64,000 nucleotides of DNA from positions 58,467 through 122,466 of IMG/VR virus record IMGVR_UViG_3300023179_000031; one strand, written 5' to 3'. The notes beneath the pieces were generated by a model. That model had not been told where the DNA came from. It did no database searches and was given only the letters and a program-made list of their open reading frames with translations. Of the stretch, positions 1 through 8,527 are shown piece after piece. Position numbers and translations under genes: made by a program. The stretch is from a virus. The stretch's first letter is position 1, and every line of letters begins with the position of its first letter.

Positions 1-399
1 AAGTTTTTATTGCACCCAAAAGGTTTTGACAAGAGGTATTTTTTCTATAATTACCATAGAGCTATAGAAAAAGCCAAAGAAACATCATGTTTATTTATAG
101 TTGAAGGTCAGGGAGATGTTTGGAGATTGTATGAGGCTGGAGTGATTAATGTTGTTAGCATTTTTGGGAAAACCATTAGTAAACAACAAGAAGAAAAGTT
201 ACAAAAGCTTCCAATTACACATCTTATAATATTGACAGATAATGATCAAGCTGGAAGAGAAGCTAAGGTTCAGATTAAAAGACAACTAAGCAGAATGTAT
301 AAATTAACATTTCCAAAAATGTCTACCAAAGATGTTGGCGACATGACAACAGAACAAATCAAAAGTAAGATACTGCAAAACTTGAAAGGAACATTTTAA
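1..399 (+). CDS. DNA primase, C-terminal TOPRIM part (5'-truncated by window edge)
   Basis: The reading frame is open from base 1, so the gene starts upstream. The first in-frame start-like codon (TTG at 10) lies inside conserved sequence and is probably not the start. The visible part holds a TOPRIM fold: a LFIVEGQGD strand-Glu motif (about residue 30 of the visible part) and an acidic DNDQAG motif (about residue 77). These are the metal-binding residues of DnaG-type primases, which make RNA primers for replication. The zinc-binding and catalytic N-terminal parts are not in the window. It overlaps the dNMP kinase start by one base (TAATG), and the polymerase and SSB lie downstream, which fits a replication operon. 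A TOPRIM fragment of another nuclease is possible but less likely. Confidence 0.75.
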   Translation, partial: KFLLHPKGFDKRYFFYNYHRAIEKAKETSCLFIVEGQGDVWRLYEAGVINVVSIFGKTISKQQEEKLQKLPITHLIILTDNDQAGREAKVQIKRQLSRMYKLTFPKMSTKDVGDMTTEQIKSKILQNLKGTF

Positions 400-1142
400 T
401 GGCTAAGATAATTGGTATTTCTGGTAAGAAGCAGTCTGGTAAAAATACTGCTGCAAACTACATCAATGGAACTATTTTAAAGTCAAAGGGGATGGTTGAA
501 AATTTTTACATTGATGATGAAGGAAATCTTGGTATTAAAACAACTGATCAACTTGGTCAAGCTGGTTATGGCATACTAGATGTAACTAGAAAAGATGCGG
601 AATTCGTTGAGTATGCTGAGAAGGAAATGTGGCCTTTTATTAAGGTGTACCATTTTGCAGACGCTCTTAAGGAAATATCGGCCTCTTTATTTGGTTTGAA
701 TTTACAGCAGTTATATGGCACGGACAAGCAGAAGAATATGAAAACAAATCTTCTGTGGGAAGACTTGCCAACACCAGAGGGTAAAACTGGAAAGATGACA
801 AATAGAGAATTTTTAGAATACTTTGGTACAAAGATTGTTCGTAAGATCAGATCAGACGCTTGGGTAAAGGCCACTATTAACAAAATAGTAGCTGAAAGTT
901 CTGAGATTGCTATTATACCAGATGTTAGGTTTCCAAATGAGGTGGAAGCAATTAAGGATAATGGTGGAATTGTTATCAGATTGCAAAGAGATATATTTAA
1001 GTCTACAATAGAGTGTGAAACTGCACTTGATGAAGATAAATTTGATTGGTCAGTTTTTGATCATGTAATTGATAACCGTGATATAAGTATGACCGATTTT
1101 TGCTCTAAGCTAGAGTCTATTAACACAGTTTGGAGCATATAA
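399..1142 (+). CDS. Deoxynucleoside monophosphate kinase
   Basis: This 247-aa protein begins with a P-loop (GKKQSGKNT, residues about 9-17) for ATP binding. The later DVRFPNEVEAI segment is typical of phage dNMP kinases, which phosphorylate dNMPs to dNDPs for phage DNA synthesis. The length matches the T4 gp1-type family. The ATG overlaps the primase stop codon (TAATG), and its own stop overlaps the next gene in the same way, so the three genes are probably translationally coupled. The enzyme should act in the cytoplasm. Substrate preference cannot be read from sequence. Confidence 0.85.
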   Translation: MAKIIGISGKKQSGKNTAANYINGTILKSKGMVENFYIDDEGNLGIKTTDQLGQAGYGILDVTRKDAEFVEYAEKEMWPFIKVYHFADALKEISASLFGLNLQQLYGTDKQKNMKTNLLWEDLPTPEGKTGKMTNREFLEYFGTKIVRKIRSDAWVKATINKIVAESSEIAIIPDVRFPNEVEAIKDNGGIVIRLQRDIFKSTIECETALDEDKFDWSVFDHVIDNRDISMTDFCSKLESINTVWSI

Positions 1143-2164
1143 TGCTAGTAACATATATAAGATCATCTAGTTACAACAATTATTCATATTGCCAAATGCA
1201 ATATTTTATTACGTATGTTCTTGGTCATCAACCAGCTAGTGGGAAAAAGGCTGAACTAGGAACTATAGTACATAAAGTAATGGAAGTTCTTGCCAAACTA
1301 AAAAAGGAGATGCAAGATAATCCTAAAAAACTAAAGCTTGTAGTTGAAGATGATGCCGTAGGGAAAATAGACATCAAAAAAACAGAGTTGTTTACAAAGG
1401 CATTAGTTGATGATTTAATCAAAAGAAGCTTTCATTTCTACACCAAAGACTCTGCACATTCATTTTCTAAAGCAGATAATGGCAACTGTGGCGAATTAGT
1501 TTGGAATACATTGAAATATAATGATGGACAGTTTGACCCTAGAAATAGAAAGATTATTGCAGCAGAGCCACATTTCGATATACCAATTGAAGAAGATTGG
1601 GCTAAGTATACTTATAAAATGCCAGATGGAAACATTGTAAACGGTCAGCTTGCTATCAAGGGAACAATAGACCTAGTAACTGAAACGCAAGAGGGTATTA
1701 TTGAAGTAATAGATTGGAAGACAGGTAAAAGACTAGATTGGGCCACCGGAGAAGAAAAAACGTATGAAAAGCTATGCTCAGACCCCCAGTTGCTACTATA
1801 TAACTATGCTATATCAAAGCTATTTCCACAGTATCACCAAACTATTATGTCTATATTTTTCATTAAGGATGGAGGACCATTCTCCATGTGTTTTGATAAA
1901 TCAGACCATACAAAGTTTCTTAACATGCTGAAAGAGAAATATCAACATATTAAGCAAAATGATACTCCAAAACCCATTTCTGTTGACAGAAGTAGCTGGA
2001 AATGCACCAAATTGTGCCACTATTGCAAAAATAAGTGGCCCGATACTGATACTAATATGTGTATGTACATAGAGGACCACCTTAAGAAGAATGGTATGGA
2101 AAAGACCATTGAGCATTGTACTAGGGATGGTTTTGATATCGGTTTTTATTCTGCTCCGGGTTAA
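1142..2164 (+). CDS. RecB/Cas4-like PD-(D/E)XK nuclease with probable Fe-S cysteines
   Basis: The core has GTIDLV followed by EVIDWKTGK (about residues 175-195), the D...ExK catalytic motif of the PDDEXK_1/RecB nuclease family. A cysteine near the N-terminus (SYCQMQYF) and a C-terminal CxxxCxxC (about residues 287-296) plus a further Cys resemble the four-cysteine [4Fe-4S] arrangement of Cas4 and AddB. A role in 5'-3' DNA end processing during replication or recombination is inferred. I chose ATG 1142, which overlaps the previous stop as TAATG, over an upstream TTG at 1130. No cas genes are nearby, so a CRISPR role is not implied. Confidence 0.75.
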   Translation: MLVTYIRSSSYNNYSYCQMQYFITYVLGHQPASGKKAELGTIVHKVMEVLAKLKKEMQDNPKKLKLVVEDDAVGKIDIKKTELFTKALVDDLIKRSFHFYTKDSAHSFSKADNGNCGELVWNTLKYNDGQFDPRNRKIIAAEPHFDIPIEEDWAKYTYKMPDGNIVNGQLAIKGTIDLVTETQEGIIEVIDWKTGKRLDWATGEEKTYEKLCSDPQLLLYNYAISKLFPQYHQTIMSIFFIKDGGPFSMCFDKSDHTKFLNMLKEKYQHIKQNDTPKPISVDRSSWKCTKLCHYCKNKWPDTDTNMCMYIEDHLKKNGMEKTIEHCTRDGFDIGFYSAPG

Positions 2165-2178
2165 AAAAGGACATTAAT

Positions 2179-3036
2179 ATGAACGACAAATTGTTAACTA
2201 TTGGCATGGCGACATATGACGATTATGATGGTGTTTATTTTACAACACAAGCATTAATGCTATATCATGATATTCTTAAAAATATAGATTACGAAATATT
2301 GATTATAGATAACAATCCACATGGTCAACACGCTTCTTTAGTTCGTGATTTGACCCATTGGATGAGCGGCAGAGGTAGATATATCCCATATGAAAACAAA
2401 ACAAGCACAGCAGTAAGAAATGAAATTTTTGTAAATGCGAATGGCAAATATACAATATCATTAGATTGCCACGTTCTTTTAGCTCCAAATAGCATAAATG
2501 CTCTATTGGATTATTATTCACAAAATCCAGACTGTAAGGATATAGTGCAGGGTCCAATGTTGTATGATGATCAAATTAATTATTCTACGCAGTTTGATCC
2601 CGTGTGGCGTGGAGATATGTATGGCATTTGGGGTTCTAATAAAGAGGCATACGAGTTAGGAAAACCATTTGAGATCCCAATGATGGGTCTTGGTACGTTT
2701 TCTTGTGAAACCAAGAACTGGAGAGGATTTAATAAGAGCTTCAAGGGTTTTGGTGGCGAAGAAGGATATATACATGAAAAATTCAGACTCAATGGTGGTA
2801 AAGCTATATGCTTGCCACAATTTAAGTGGACGCACAGATTTGGTAGACCAAATGGTGTAAAATATCCACTTGTGTTAGAAGATAGAATTTGGAACTATTT
2901 TGTTGGATGGCTAGAGCTAACACAAGATCCAGAACATAAAATGATTCGTGATACTTACGAACATTTTAAGAATAAGATACCACCAAATAGTATAGATAAT
3001 ATTTTACATCTAGCTATTAATGAGGTTTTGTCATGA
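2179..3036 (+). CDS. GT-A glycosyltransferase with DxH and GGE motifs (polypeptide GalNAc-transferase-like)
   Basis: The N-terminal fold is GT2-like (EILIIDNNPHG, residues 39-49). The metal motif is D96-C-H98 (DxH) instead of the usual DxD. Downstream are GFGGEEGYIHEKFRLNGG (190-207) and WTHRFGR (217-223). In GT27 polypeptide GalNAc-transferases, DxH, WGGEN and a later His in GHVFR form the Mn and donor-binding site, and all three elements have a counterpart here in the same order. GT7C-type galactosyltransferases also carry a GGE motif, so the sugar and acceptor are not settled. A good ribosome site (AAGGA) precedes the ATG. The stop overlaps the start of the radical SAM gene (ATGA), so the two are coupled. 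Confidence 0.75.
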   Translation: MNDKLLTIGMATYDDYDGVYFTTQALMLYHDILKNIDYEILIIDNNPHGQHASLVRDLTHWMSGRGRYIPYENKTSTAVRNEIFVNANGKYTISLDCHVLLAPNSINALLDYYSQNPDCKDIVQGPMLYDDQINYSTQFDPVWRGDMYGIWGSNKEAYELGKPFEIPMMGLGTFSCETKNWRGFNKSFKGFGGEEGYIHEKFRLNGGKAICLPQFKWTHRFGRPNGVKYPLVLEDRIWNYFVGWLELTQDPEHKMIRDTYEHFKNKIPPNSIDNILHLAINEVLS

Positions 3037-4019
3037 TTGATTTGTTGCCAATCATCAAAGATTCTTTTTCTAAATATAAGATCAGAGATATGCAACTAGA
3101 CCCCAATGGTCTATGTAATGCTGGATGCTGGTTTTGCCCAGTTAAATATTTAGGAAACCCAAAAGAATCTCAAGGGCAAATGCCAGTAGATCTTCTTGAG
3201 AAAATATTTGCAAATATTGTATCTGAAAGAAGACCAGACGGTTTAGTTGATATGGGTTTCAACGGATTCTATACAGCGCATTATAATGAAATACTTATGT
3301 ACAAGTATTTTGAGGATTTGCTAAAACTGTGTAGAAAATACAATTTTATTTTTATGGTATTATCCAATGGAACAACTCTAACACCAAAAAAAACAGATTT
3401 ATTAGTAGAATATCAAGATGTTCTTTCTGGCGTTTGTTTAAATGTTCCATGTTTTGAGCCTGAATTATGGTCAAAACGTGTTAACCTATCTGAAAAACTA
3501 TTTCCACAGTTAGTGACCAATATAAAATACTTTATAGATCATCATCCAATGAAACTATCTATTCAAGTAAATGGGTGGAATAAAGAAAATAATTGGCTTG
3601 ACAAAGGTCCAAATTTTCCAGAAGACTTAACAGATGAAGAAAATGATAGGCAAGTAGAAATAGCAAAGTCTATGTTTCCACAAGCAAATGTATTTAAAGT
3701 ATTCCATTTAATTGATCGTGCTGGATATATTGCAGACGTAATTACTAATAAAAATGCAATAGATCGATATAACGGAAATAAACAAGTTATTGGATGTATG
3801 AACTCATATGAAACTGGCGGAAGACCAGTTGGTTGGGTACATGTCAATGCTCACGGTGAATGTTTTCTGTGTTGCAATGACTACACTATGGAAATAAAGT
3901 TTGGAGATTTCAAAACACAAGAATTAAAAGATTTTTGGGGTAAAGAAGATCATATAAATAAAATCAAAGAGTCTTATGAGACTATTTGTAAAAAATGTGC
4001 GTCAGCAAAATACTTATAG
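3033..4019 (+). CDS. Radical SAM enzyme with SPASM-like C-terminal cysteines
   Basis: C28-x3-C32-x2-C35 is the [4Fe-4S] motif of radical SAM enzymes. The C-terminal region has further cysteines (GECFLCCNDYT, then CKKC near the end) and a GDFKTQELKDFWG segment, the layout of SPASM or twitch domains that bind auxiliary clusters. Such enzymes modify peptides, sugars or nucleotides through a 5'-deoxyadenosyl radical. The substrate is unknown. It overlaps the upstream glycosyltransferase by ATGA, so a joint role in glycan or glycopeptide modification is a reasonable inference. Length (328 aa) is normal. Confidence 0.8.
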   Translation: MIDLLPIIKDSFSKYKIRDMQLDPNGLCNAGCWFCPVKYLGNPKESQGQMPVDLLEKIFANIVSERRPDGLVDMGFNGFYTAHYNEILMYKYFEDLLKLCRKYNFIFMVLSNGTTLTPKKTDLLVEYQDVLSGVCLNVPCFEPELWSKRVNLSEKLFPQLVTNIKYFIDHHPMKLSIQVNGWNKENNWLDKGPNFPEDLTDEENDRQVEIAKSMFPQANVFKVFHLIDRAGYIADVITNKNAIDRYNGNKQVIGCMNSYETGGRPVGWVHVNAHGECFLCCNDYTMEIKFGDFKTQELKDFWGKEDHINKIKESYETICKKCASAKYL

Positions 4020-4028
4020 GAGAATATA

Positions 4029-4889
4029 ATGCCAATTCCATCAAGAGATAAAAATGAAGATAAAAACTCATTCATGAGTAGATGCATGAGTGACGCAAAA
4101 ATGCGTGATGAATATAAGAGTGAACAACAAAGAGCGGCTATTTGTATGCAGCAGGCAACATCAGAGTGCGATTGCGTAGAAGCTGCTGATTTCAAAATGC
4201 AAGTAGAAGTCTATGGATATGAAGAAGATATTAATGAGGATAATTTTTACATCCCAACACAAGCAGAATATGAAGATTTTGGCGAAGAAACGGAGGAATG
4301 GGATGTTGCTGGAGAGAAACCGGGGTTGTGGGAAAACATCAGAAAGAAGAAGGAACGAGAAGGCAAAAACTATAAGCCAGCAAAGCCGGGAGATCCAGAT
4401 AGACCAGATAAAGATGCATTTAAAAAAGCTCAGTCTGGTGATAGCGAAATGGCTATTGAACAAATAATGAAAATGCACGACCAGCTTATGGAAGTAGTTG
4501 CTAAAATGCAAACAATGCAAATACCTGTAGAATTTCAGGATTGGACAAAAGACATGATCTCCAAGGCTGAAATATATGTTCAGAATGTATACGACTTTGT
4601 TAAGTATTATGAGCCGGGTAAATATGAAGAAGATAGTGCAGATGCTTCTGAATATCAAGGTCGCAAAGTAACTTTGAATAAGCCATTTAGAACATCAAAT
4701 GGCCCAAAGAAGTTTGCAGTATATGTTAAGAATGAAAGCGGAAATGTTGTTATTGTTCGATTTGGTGATCCAAATATGAAGATCAAAAAGAACATTCCAG
4801 AGCGAAGAAAGAGCTTTAGAGCTAGGCATAACTGTGACAATCCCGGTCCAAAGTGGAAGGCTAGATATTGGGCCTGCAAGAGTTGGTAA
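4029..4889 (+). CDS. Phage head-type protein with conserved C-terminal GDPNM/RARHNCD module
   Basis: This 286-aa acidic protein starts with MPIPSRDKNEDKNSFMSRCM and ends with a strongly conserved-looking module (FGDPNMKIKK ... RARHNCDNPGPKWKARYW). From memory, both segments recur in phage structural or prohead-protease-linked proteins. The middle is charged (GLWENIRKKKEREGKNY) with a helical segment around residues 140-190. No catalytic protease motif was seen, so this is not called a maturation protease. It lies apart from the main virion module, on the other strand, next to a ferritin-like gene. The ribosome site (AGGAGA) is clear. Exact function is unknown. Confidence 0.55.
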   Translation: MPIPSRDKNEDKNSFMSRCMSDAKMRDEYKSEQQRAAICMQQATSECDCVEAADFKMQVEVYGYEEDINEDNFYIPTQAEYEDFGEETEEWDVAGEKPGLWENIRKKKEREGKNYKPAKPGDPDRPDKDAFKKAQSGDSEMAIEQIMKMHDQLMEVVAKMQTMQIPVEFQDWTKDMISKAEIYVQNVYDFVKYYEPGKYEEDSADASEYQGRKVTLNKPFRTSNGPKKFAVYVKNESGNVVIVRFGDPNMKIKKNIPERRKSFRARHNCDNPGPKWKARYWACKSW

Positions 4890-4916
4890 ACATAATTCAA
4901 ATAAGGAATAAATAAC

Positions 4917-5438
4917 ATGACAAAACAATCAATAGAAAGTTTATTACAATCGCAGTCTCAAGATGTTGCTGGATATTCTAGCGATACCGTAATTGAGCTA
5001 CTTAAAAAATCACTAAACATTCACTGGCAGCAAACAACCGTTATGTCTGCACAAGCTGTACATCTTGATCGCTGGGGCTATAAGAAGCTTGCGGCAATTT
5101 TTAAAGAAGATGCACTACAAGAGCATCAACATGCTATGATTAATCTTGGTAGATTAGAGTTTTTCGACGCTGACTATCAACCGCTAACAGTATCGCCGCC
5201 AGTATGGACTAGGCATGATATTTTAGCAATGATTAACTACAACCTTGATTCGGTTCGCCAAGCCTCTGCTGCTGAAAGAGCTACAATCGTGGCAGCTAGG
5301 AGCGTTGGCGATGAATTAACGGCTAACGTAATGATTACTTTGCTACAAGGCTCAGAGGATGGAATTGAGCTTTATGAAGGAATGTTGAAGCTTATTGAGC
5401 AAATGGGTCTTGACAACTTCCTAACGCTACAGGTATAA
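4917..5438 (+). CDS. Ferritin-like (bacterioferritin-type) protein with degenerate iron site
   Basis: The 173-aa protein aligns by eye over its whole length with bacterioferritin: helix A (LLKKSLNIHWQQTT), WGYKKL after it, EHQH in helix B, and a C-terminal MLKLIEQMGLDNFL close to the bacterioferritin end. The ferroxidase site is incomplete. The EMKH motif is EHQH, so Glu51 and His54 equivalents are kept and the haem Met52 position is His, but Glu18 aligns with Ser and His130 with Ile. Iron storage is therefore doubtful; a DNA-protection, scaffold or virion role is possible. The ribosome site AAGGA precedes ATG. A short GC hairpin with Ts follows the stop. Confidence 0.7.
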   Translation: MTKQSIESLLQSQSQDVAGYSSDTVIELLKKSLNIHWQQTTVMSAQAVHLDRWGYKKLAAIFKEDALQEHQHAMINLGRLEFFDADYQPLTVSPPVWTRHDILAMINYNLDSVRQASAAERATIVAARSVGDELTANVMITLLQGSEDGIELYEGMLKLIEQMGLDNFLTLQV

Positions 5439-5439
5439 T

Positions 5440-5456
5440 TGCCTGTCGGCATTTTT
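5440..5456 (+). terminator. Short terminator-like hairpin after the ferritin-like gene
   Basis: TGCC (5440-5443) and GGCA (5448-5451) can pair around a TGTC loop and are followed directly by five Ts. The stem is only 4 bp, so termination would be weak. It lies just past the ferritin-like stop codon. Confidence 0.35.
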
Positions 5457-5469
5457 GTTGGTTGGACGG

Positions 5470-5475
5470 TATAAT
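5470..5475 (+). promoter_or_regulatory. Possible -10 element upstream of the polymerase gene
   Basis: A perfect TATAAT lies in the 82-bp gap before the DNA polymerase gene, about 45 bp upstream of the ATG. No good -35 box is found at 16-18 bp spacing, so use by host sigma70 is uncertain. An activator-dependent or phage-modified polymerase promoter would also fit. Confidence 0.3.
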
Positions 5476-5520
5476 AGTTTGATAGCTACTGCATACACAT
5501 TGAATTGACAAGGAAAGTAT

Positions 5521-7125
5521 ATGTTGAACTGGTTTCCTCTGAATAACTATACTCATTATAGTTTGCTAAAAGGTTTTTCTAAGCCAGAAGAATTGGCTGA
5601 TAAATGCAAAGAAAACGGTTATCCAGCCTGTGGTATTTGTGACTATAAGACAATATCTGGCGCTATATCTTTTTACAAAGCCTGCAAAAGTGCTGGCATA
5701 AAGCCTATAATTGGCTGTTCTTTTGATAAGTTCAAAGTTTTTGCTAAGAACAAGTCTGGATGGCATGACCTAATTGAATTAGTGTCATCTATAGATGAGA
5801 GTGGTGATTTATCAGAAGATTTATTTAGTAAGATCTTTGATAGAAAAAATCTCATTAAAATATCAAATGTTGCAAGTAAGTCTATGCCAGATAGTTATTA
5901 TGCAAATAAAGAGGACGCAAAGCTGCATAGAATACTTCTATGTTCAGACATGAAAACAACCCTACCAAAAATTAATAAGGCTATTAAGCAAGAAAAAAAC
6001 GCCAGCTTACTCATGGATAATCATGCAGACAAGCTAGATTATTTCCTATTTGATAAGTTTTATCTACTAGATAAAGAAGAATCTAAGGGACTAGAAACAA
6101 CTAAGCTAGAAGAGATTTACAATCAGTGCGAAGACTATGATATTTTAAGTAAGCCAAATCTTCCAAAGTTTGCTTGCCCAAACAATCAGTCAGAAGAAGA
6201 CTATCTTAAGGAACTTTGTCGCATTGGATGGAAGAATCTATTAATCGATAATGATAAAGTTTCTAAGCCAGAAGACAAGCAGAAATATCTAGATAGATTT
6301 AAAGAAGAGTTTGACGTTATTAAGGGTGCTAACCTGTTCGGATATTTTCTAATCGTTCATGATATTATACATTATTGCGAAAGTCAAGGTTGGCTTTGTG
6401 GTCCCGGCAGAGGTTCTGCTGCTGGATGTTTAATATCTTATCTAATTGGAATTACAAAGATTGATCCACTAGAGTTTGATCTTCTGTTTGCACGTTTTTA
6501 TAATGCCGGTAGAAATAGTGAAGATCATATTTCTTTGCCAGATATTGATATGGACGTTCCCGGTAACAAGAGGGATGAAGTTATAGCTTATCTGAAGGAC
6601 AAGTATGGACACGACCACGTTAGCCAAATGATTACATTCGGCAGATTACGCGGCAGAAGCGCAATTAAAGAAGTGTTACGAGTTAATGAAGCTTGTTCTT
6701 TTAGTGAAATGAACGCTATAACCAAAAGCGTACCAAACGAAGCTGAAATCTCAGATCAGCTTGCAGATATGGATGACGAAGAAAGATCTATTATTAGGTG
6801 GGCATTAATTAATAGGTCAAGTGACTTGAGAGATTTTTGCTATATCAATGATGATGGAAAACTAGAAGGAAACTATGCCGAATATTTTGAGCAAGCCATA
6901 AAGATTGAGGGTACATTTAAAACGCAGGGAAAACATGCTGCCGGTGTTGTTATCTCTGCTAAAAGATTGAATACGGTTTGCCCAATGGTAAAGCAGCGTG
7001 GATCGACTGAAAAGATTGCAGGACTTGAAATGTCAGACCTTGAAAGTCTAGGTCATGTCAAATTTGATATTTTAGGAATTACGCTCTTGGATAAATTGAT
7101 GTATATCCAGAAAACTTGTGTATAG
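5521..7125 (+). CDS. dnaE: DNA polymerase III alpha, N-terminal half (PHP, palm; all three catalytic Asp)
   Basis: Residues 1-70 are a PHP domain whose metal motif is degenerate (CDYK at 40-43 where active PHP domains have TDHG), as in E. coli DnaE. GPGRGSAAG (294-302) and PDIDMD (340-345) supply catalytic Asp341 and Asp343. QGKHAAGVVIS (469-479) and VKFDILG with Asp516 follow. The frame then ends at residue 534, in the linker that in intact enzymes leads to the FQLES motif. That motif opens the separate C-terminal half at 8517. The two halves add up to about 1060 aa, close to a complete phage or bacterial alpha subunit, with almost nothing missing at the break. The stop is TAG. An AAGGA ribosome site precedes the ATG. 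Confidence 0.9.
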   Translation: MLNWFPLNNYTHYSLLKGFSKPEELADKCKENGYPACGICDYKTISGAISFYKACKSAGIKPIIGCSFDKFKVFAKNKSGWHDLIELVSSIDESGDLSEDLFSKIFDRKNLIKISNVASKSMPDSYYANKEDAKLHRILLCSDMKTTLPKINKAIKQEKNASLLMDNHADKLDYFLFDKFYLLDKEESKGLETTKLEEIYNQCEDYDILSKPNLPKFACPNNQSEEDYLKELCRIGWKNLLIDNDKVSKPEDKQKYLDRFKEEFDVIKGANLFGYFLIVHDIIHYCESQGWLCGPGRGSAAGCLISYLIGITKIDPLEFDLLFARFYNAGRNSEDHISLPDIDMDVPGNKRDEVIAYLKDKYGHDHVSQMITFGRLRGRSAIKEVLRVNEACSFSEMNAITKSVPNEAEISDQLADMDDEERSIIRWALINRSSDLRDFCYINDDGKLEGNYAEYFEQAIKIEGTFKTQGKHAAGVVISAKRLNTVCPMVKQRGSTEKIAGLEMSDLESLGHVKFDILGITLLDKLMYIQKTCV

Positions 7126-7161
7126 TATTACGTCAAACTTTACACCCACTGGAGATTAACC

Positions 7162-7857
7162 ATGATTACTCATGAAAAATTAAAGCAAATGCTTCATTTA
7201 GAAAATAAGAGCCAAAGAGAAATATCACAAGAACTGGGCATTAGCGAGGCTTGCGTTTCGCAGTACGCTAAAAAATATGGATTAAGGAGAAAGCCAGAAG
7301 AAAGATATATTGGTAAAAGATTTGGAATATTAACGGGTAAAAAGGTTGTTGGTCAGGACGATTATTCTCATAATATGATTGAATGTGTTTGTGATTGTGG
7401 TAATACAATTGTCATTGTGTGCCACTCTTTAACAAGTGGTAATACAAAAAGCTGCGGGTGTGAAGCAAGAAAGCGTGGAAAAGATCGTGCAAACTATCGC
7501 GGTTATGAAAATATCCAACAAAGTTATTGGAGTAGTATAATTAAAGGTGCCGATAAAAGAAATTTAGAAATGTCTATTTCAGTTGAATATGCTTGGAGTC
7601 TATATGAAAAGCAAGGTAAAAAATGCGCTGTAACTGGAGTGCCAATATTTTTTCCACAAACAAGAAAAACTGCAAATAAATCGACAGCATCACTAGATAG
7701 AATAGATAATACAAAGGGCTACATTGAAGGAAACGTGCAATGGGTACATAAGAAAATAAATCAAATTAAAATGGATTTGACAATTGAAGATTTTTTTGAA
7801 TTATGCAAAAGCGTAGTTAATTATAACAATTTATTGGAGAAACAGAATGGCAAATAG
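7162..7857 (+). CDS. HNH homing endonuclease inserted in the broken polymerase locus
   Basis: The protein has three parts: an N-terminal helix-turn-helix (residues about 15-40, REISQELGISEACVSQYAKK), a zinc-ribbon-like segment (CVCDCG at 75-80 and SCGC at 97-100), and a C-terminal HNH core (CAVTG at 155, SLDRIDNTKGY about 177-187, GNVQWVH about 190-196). This is the make-up of phage HNH homing endonucleases, which cut alleles lacking the element. It sits between the polymerase halves. Its start is in frame with the upstream half, separated by one TAG and 12 sense codons. Its end overlaps the exonuclease start by 11 bases. GGAG is the ribosome site. Confidence 0.85.
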   Translation: MITHEKLKQMLHLENKSQREISQELGISEACVSQYAKKYGLRRKPEERYIGKRFGILTGKKVVGQDDYSHNMIECVCDCGNTIVIVCHSLTSGNTKSCGCEARKRGKDRANYRGYENIQQSYWSSIIKGADKRNLEMSISVEYAWSLYEKQGKKCAVTGVPIFFPQTRKTANKSTASLDRIDNTKGYIEGNVQWVHKKINQIKMDLTIEDFFELCKSVVNYNNLLEKQNGK

Positions 7858-8527
7858 AGATTTTGTCGTGTTCGATTTTGAAACGGGAAGTAGGAATCCT
7901 CACAGAACTCAGCCAACACAAATTGCAGCATTAGCTATTGATGGTCGCAATCTATCTGTTAAGGGTCAATTTAATAGTGAGATTAAGCCCATATTTGAGG
8001 ATGAGTTAGCTATTGCCGCTGGGTTTGATCCACTAGAAGATGAGGCTTTAAAAATTACAGGAAAAACAAGAGAGGGTCTTGCTAATGCTCCATCTCTGAA
8101 GTCAGTGTGGTCTAAGTTTACAAAGTTTGTTGATCAGTATAACTGGAAGGGTGATTCTTTTTATGCTCCAATTCCAGTTGGATTTAACATTGTAGGTTTC
8201 GACTTAATTATTGTGAATAGGTTATGCAAGGAATTTGGCCCTTGGGATAAGGATAAAGAACATCAAAAGCTATTTAGCAAGGTGTACAAGGTGGATATAA
8301 TGGATAATGTCTTTCTATGGACAGAAGGTGATCCAAGTGTTAAGTCTATTAGCATGGATTCACTGAGGCAAAGAATGGGACTAAGTAAAGAAAATGCTCA
8401 CGACGCTTTGCAAGACGTTAAAGATGAGGCTAATATATTCATCAAGCTATTAAAAACACATAGGTCCGTGTATCAGAATATTACTTTTGAAAATGCGTTT
8501 GCCAACGGTGGATTATATGTCAAATAA
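7847..8527 (+). CDS. DnaQ-like DEDDh 3'-5' proofreading exonuclease
   Basis: DFETG (D10, E12), a central NIVGFD (D119) and AHDALQD (H185, D190) make a complete DEDDh exonuclease active site, as in the Pol III epsilon subunit DnaQ. Since the polymerase PHP domain lacks metal ligands, this separate enzyme is the likely proofreader. Its position inside the broken polymerase gene should give co-expression with both halves. The start (ATG 7847, GGAG upstream) overlaps the HNH stop. The end overlaps the start of the C-terminal polymerase half by 11 bases. At 226 aa it is a normal single-domain length. Confidence 0.85.
   Translation: MANRDFVVFDFETGSRNPHRTQPTQIAALAIDGRNLSVKGQFNSEIKPIFEDELAIAAGFDPLEDEALKITGKTREGLANAPSLKSVWSKFTKFVDQYNWKGDSFYAPIPVGFNIVGFDLIIVNRLCKEFGPWDKDKEHQKLFSKVYKVDIMDNVFLWTEGDPSVKSISMDSLRQRMGLSKENAHDALQDVKDEANIFIKLLKTHRSVYQNITFENAFANGGLYVK

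Noticed and set aside
1142-2164. Cas4 of a CRISPR system
   Set aside because: The fold and cysteines are similar, but no cas1, cas2 or repeat array is nearby. Phages often carry such nucleases.
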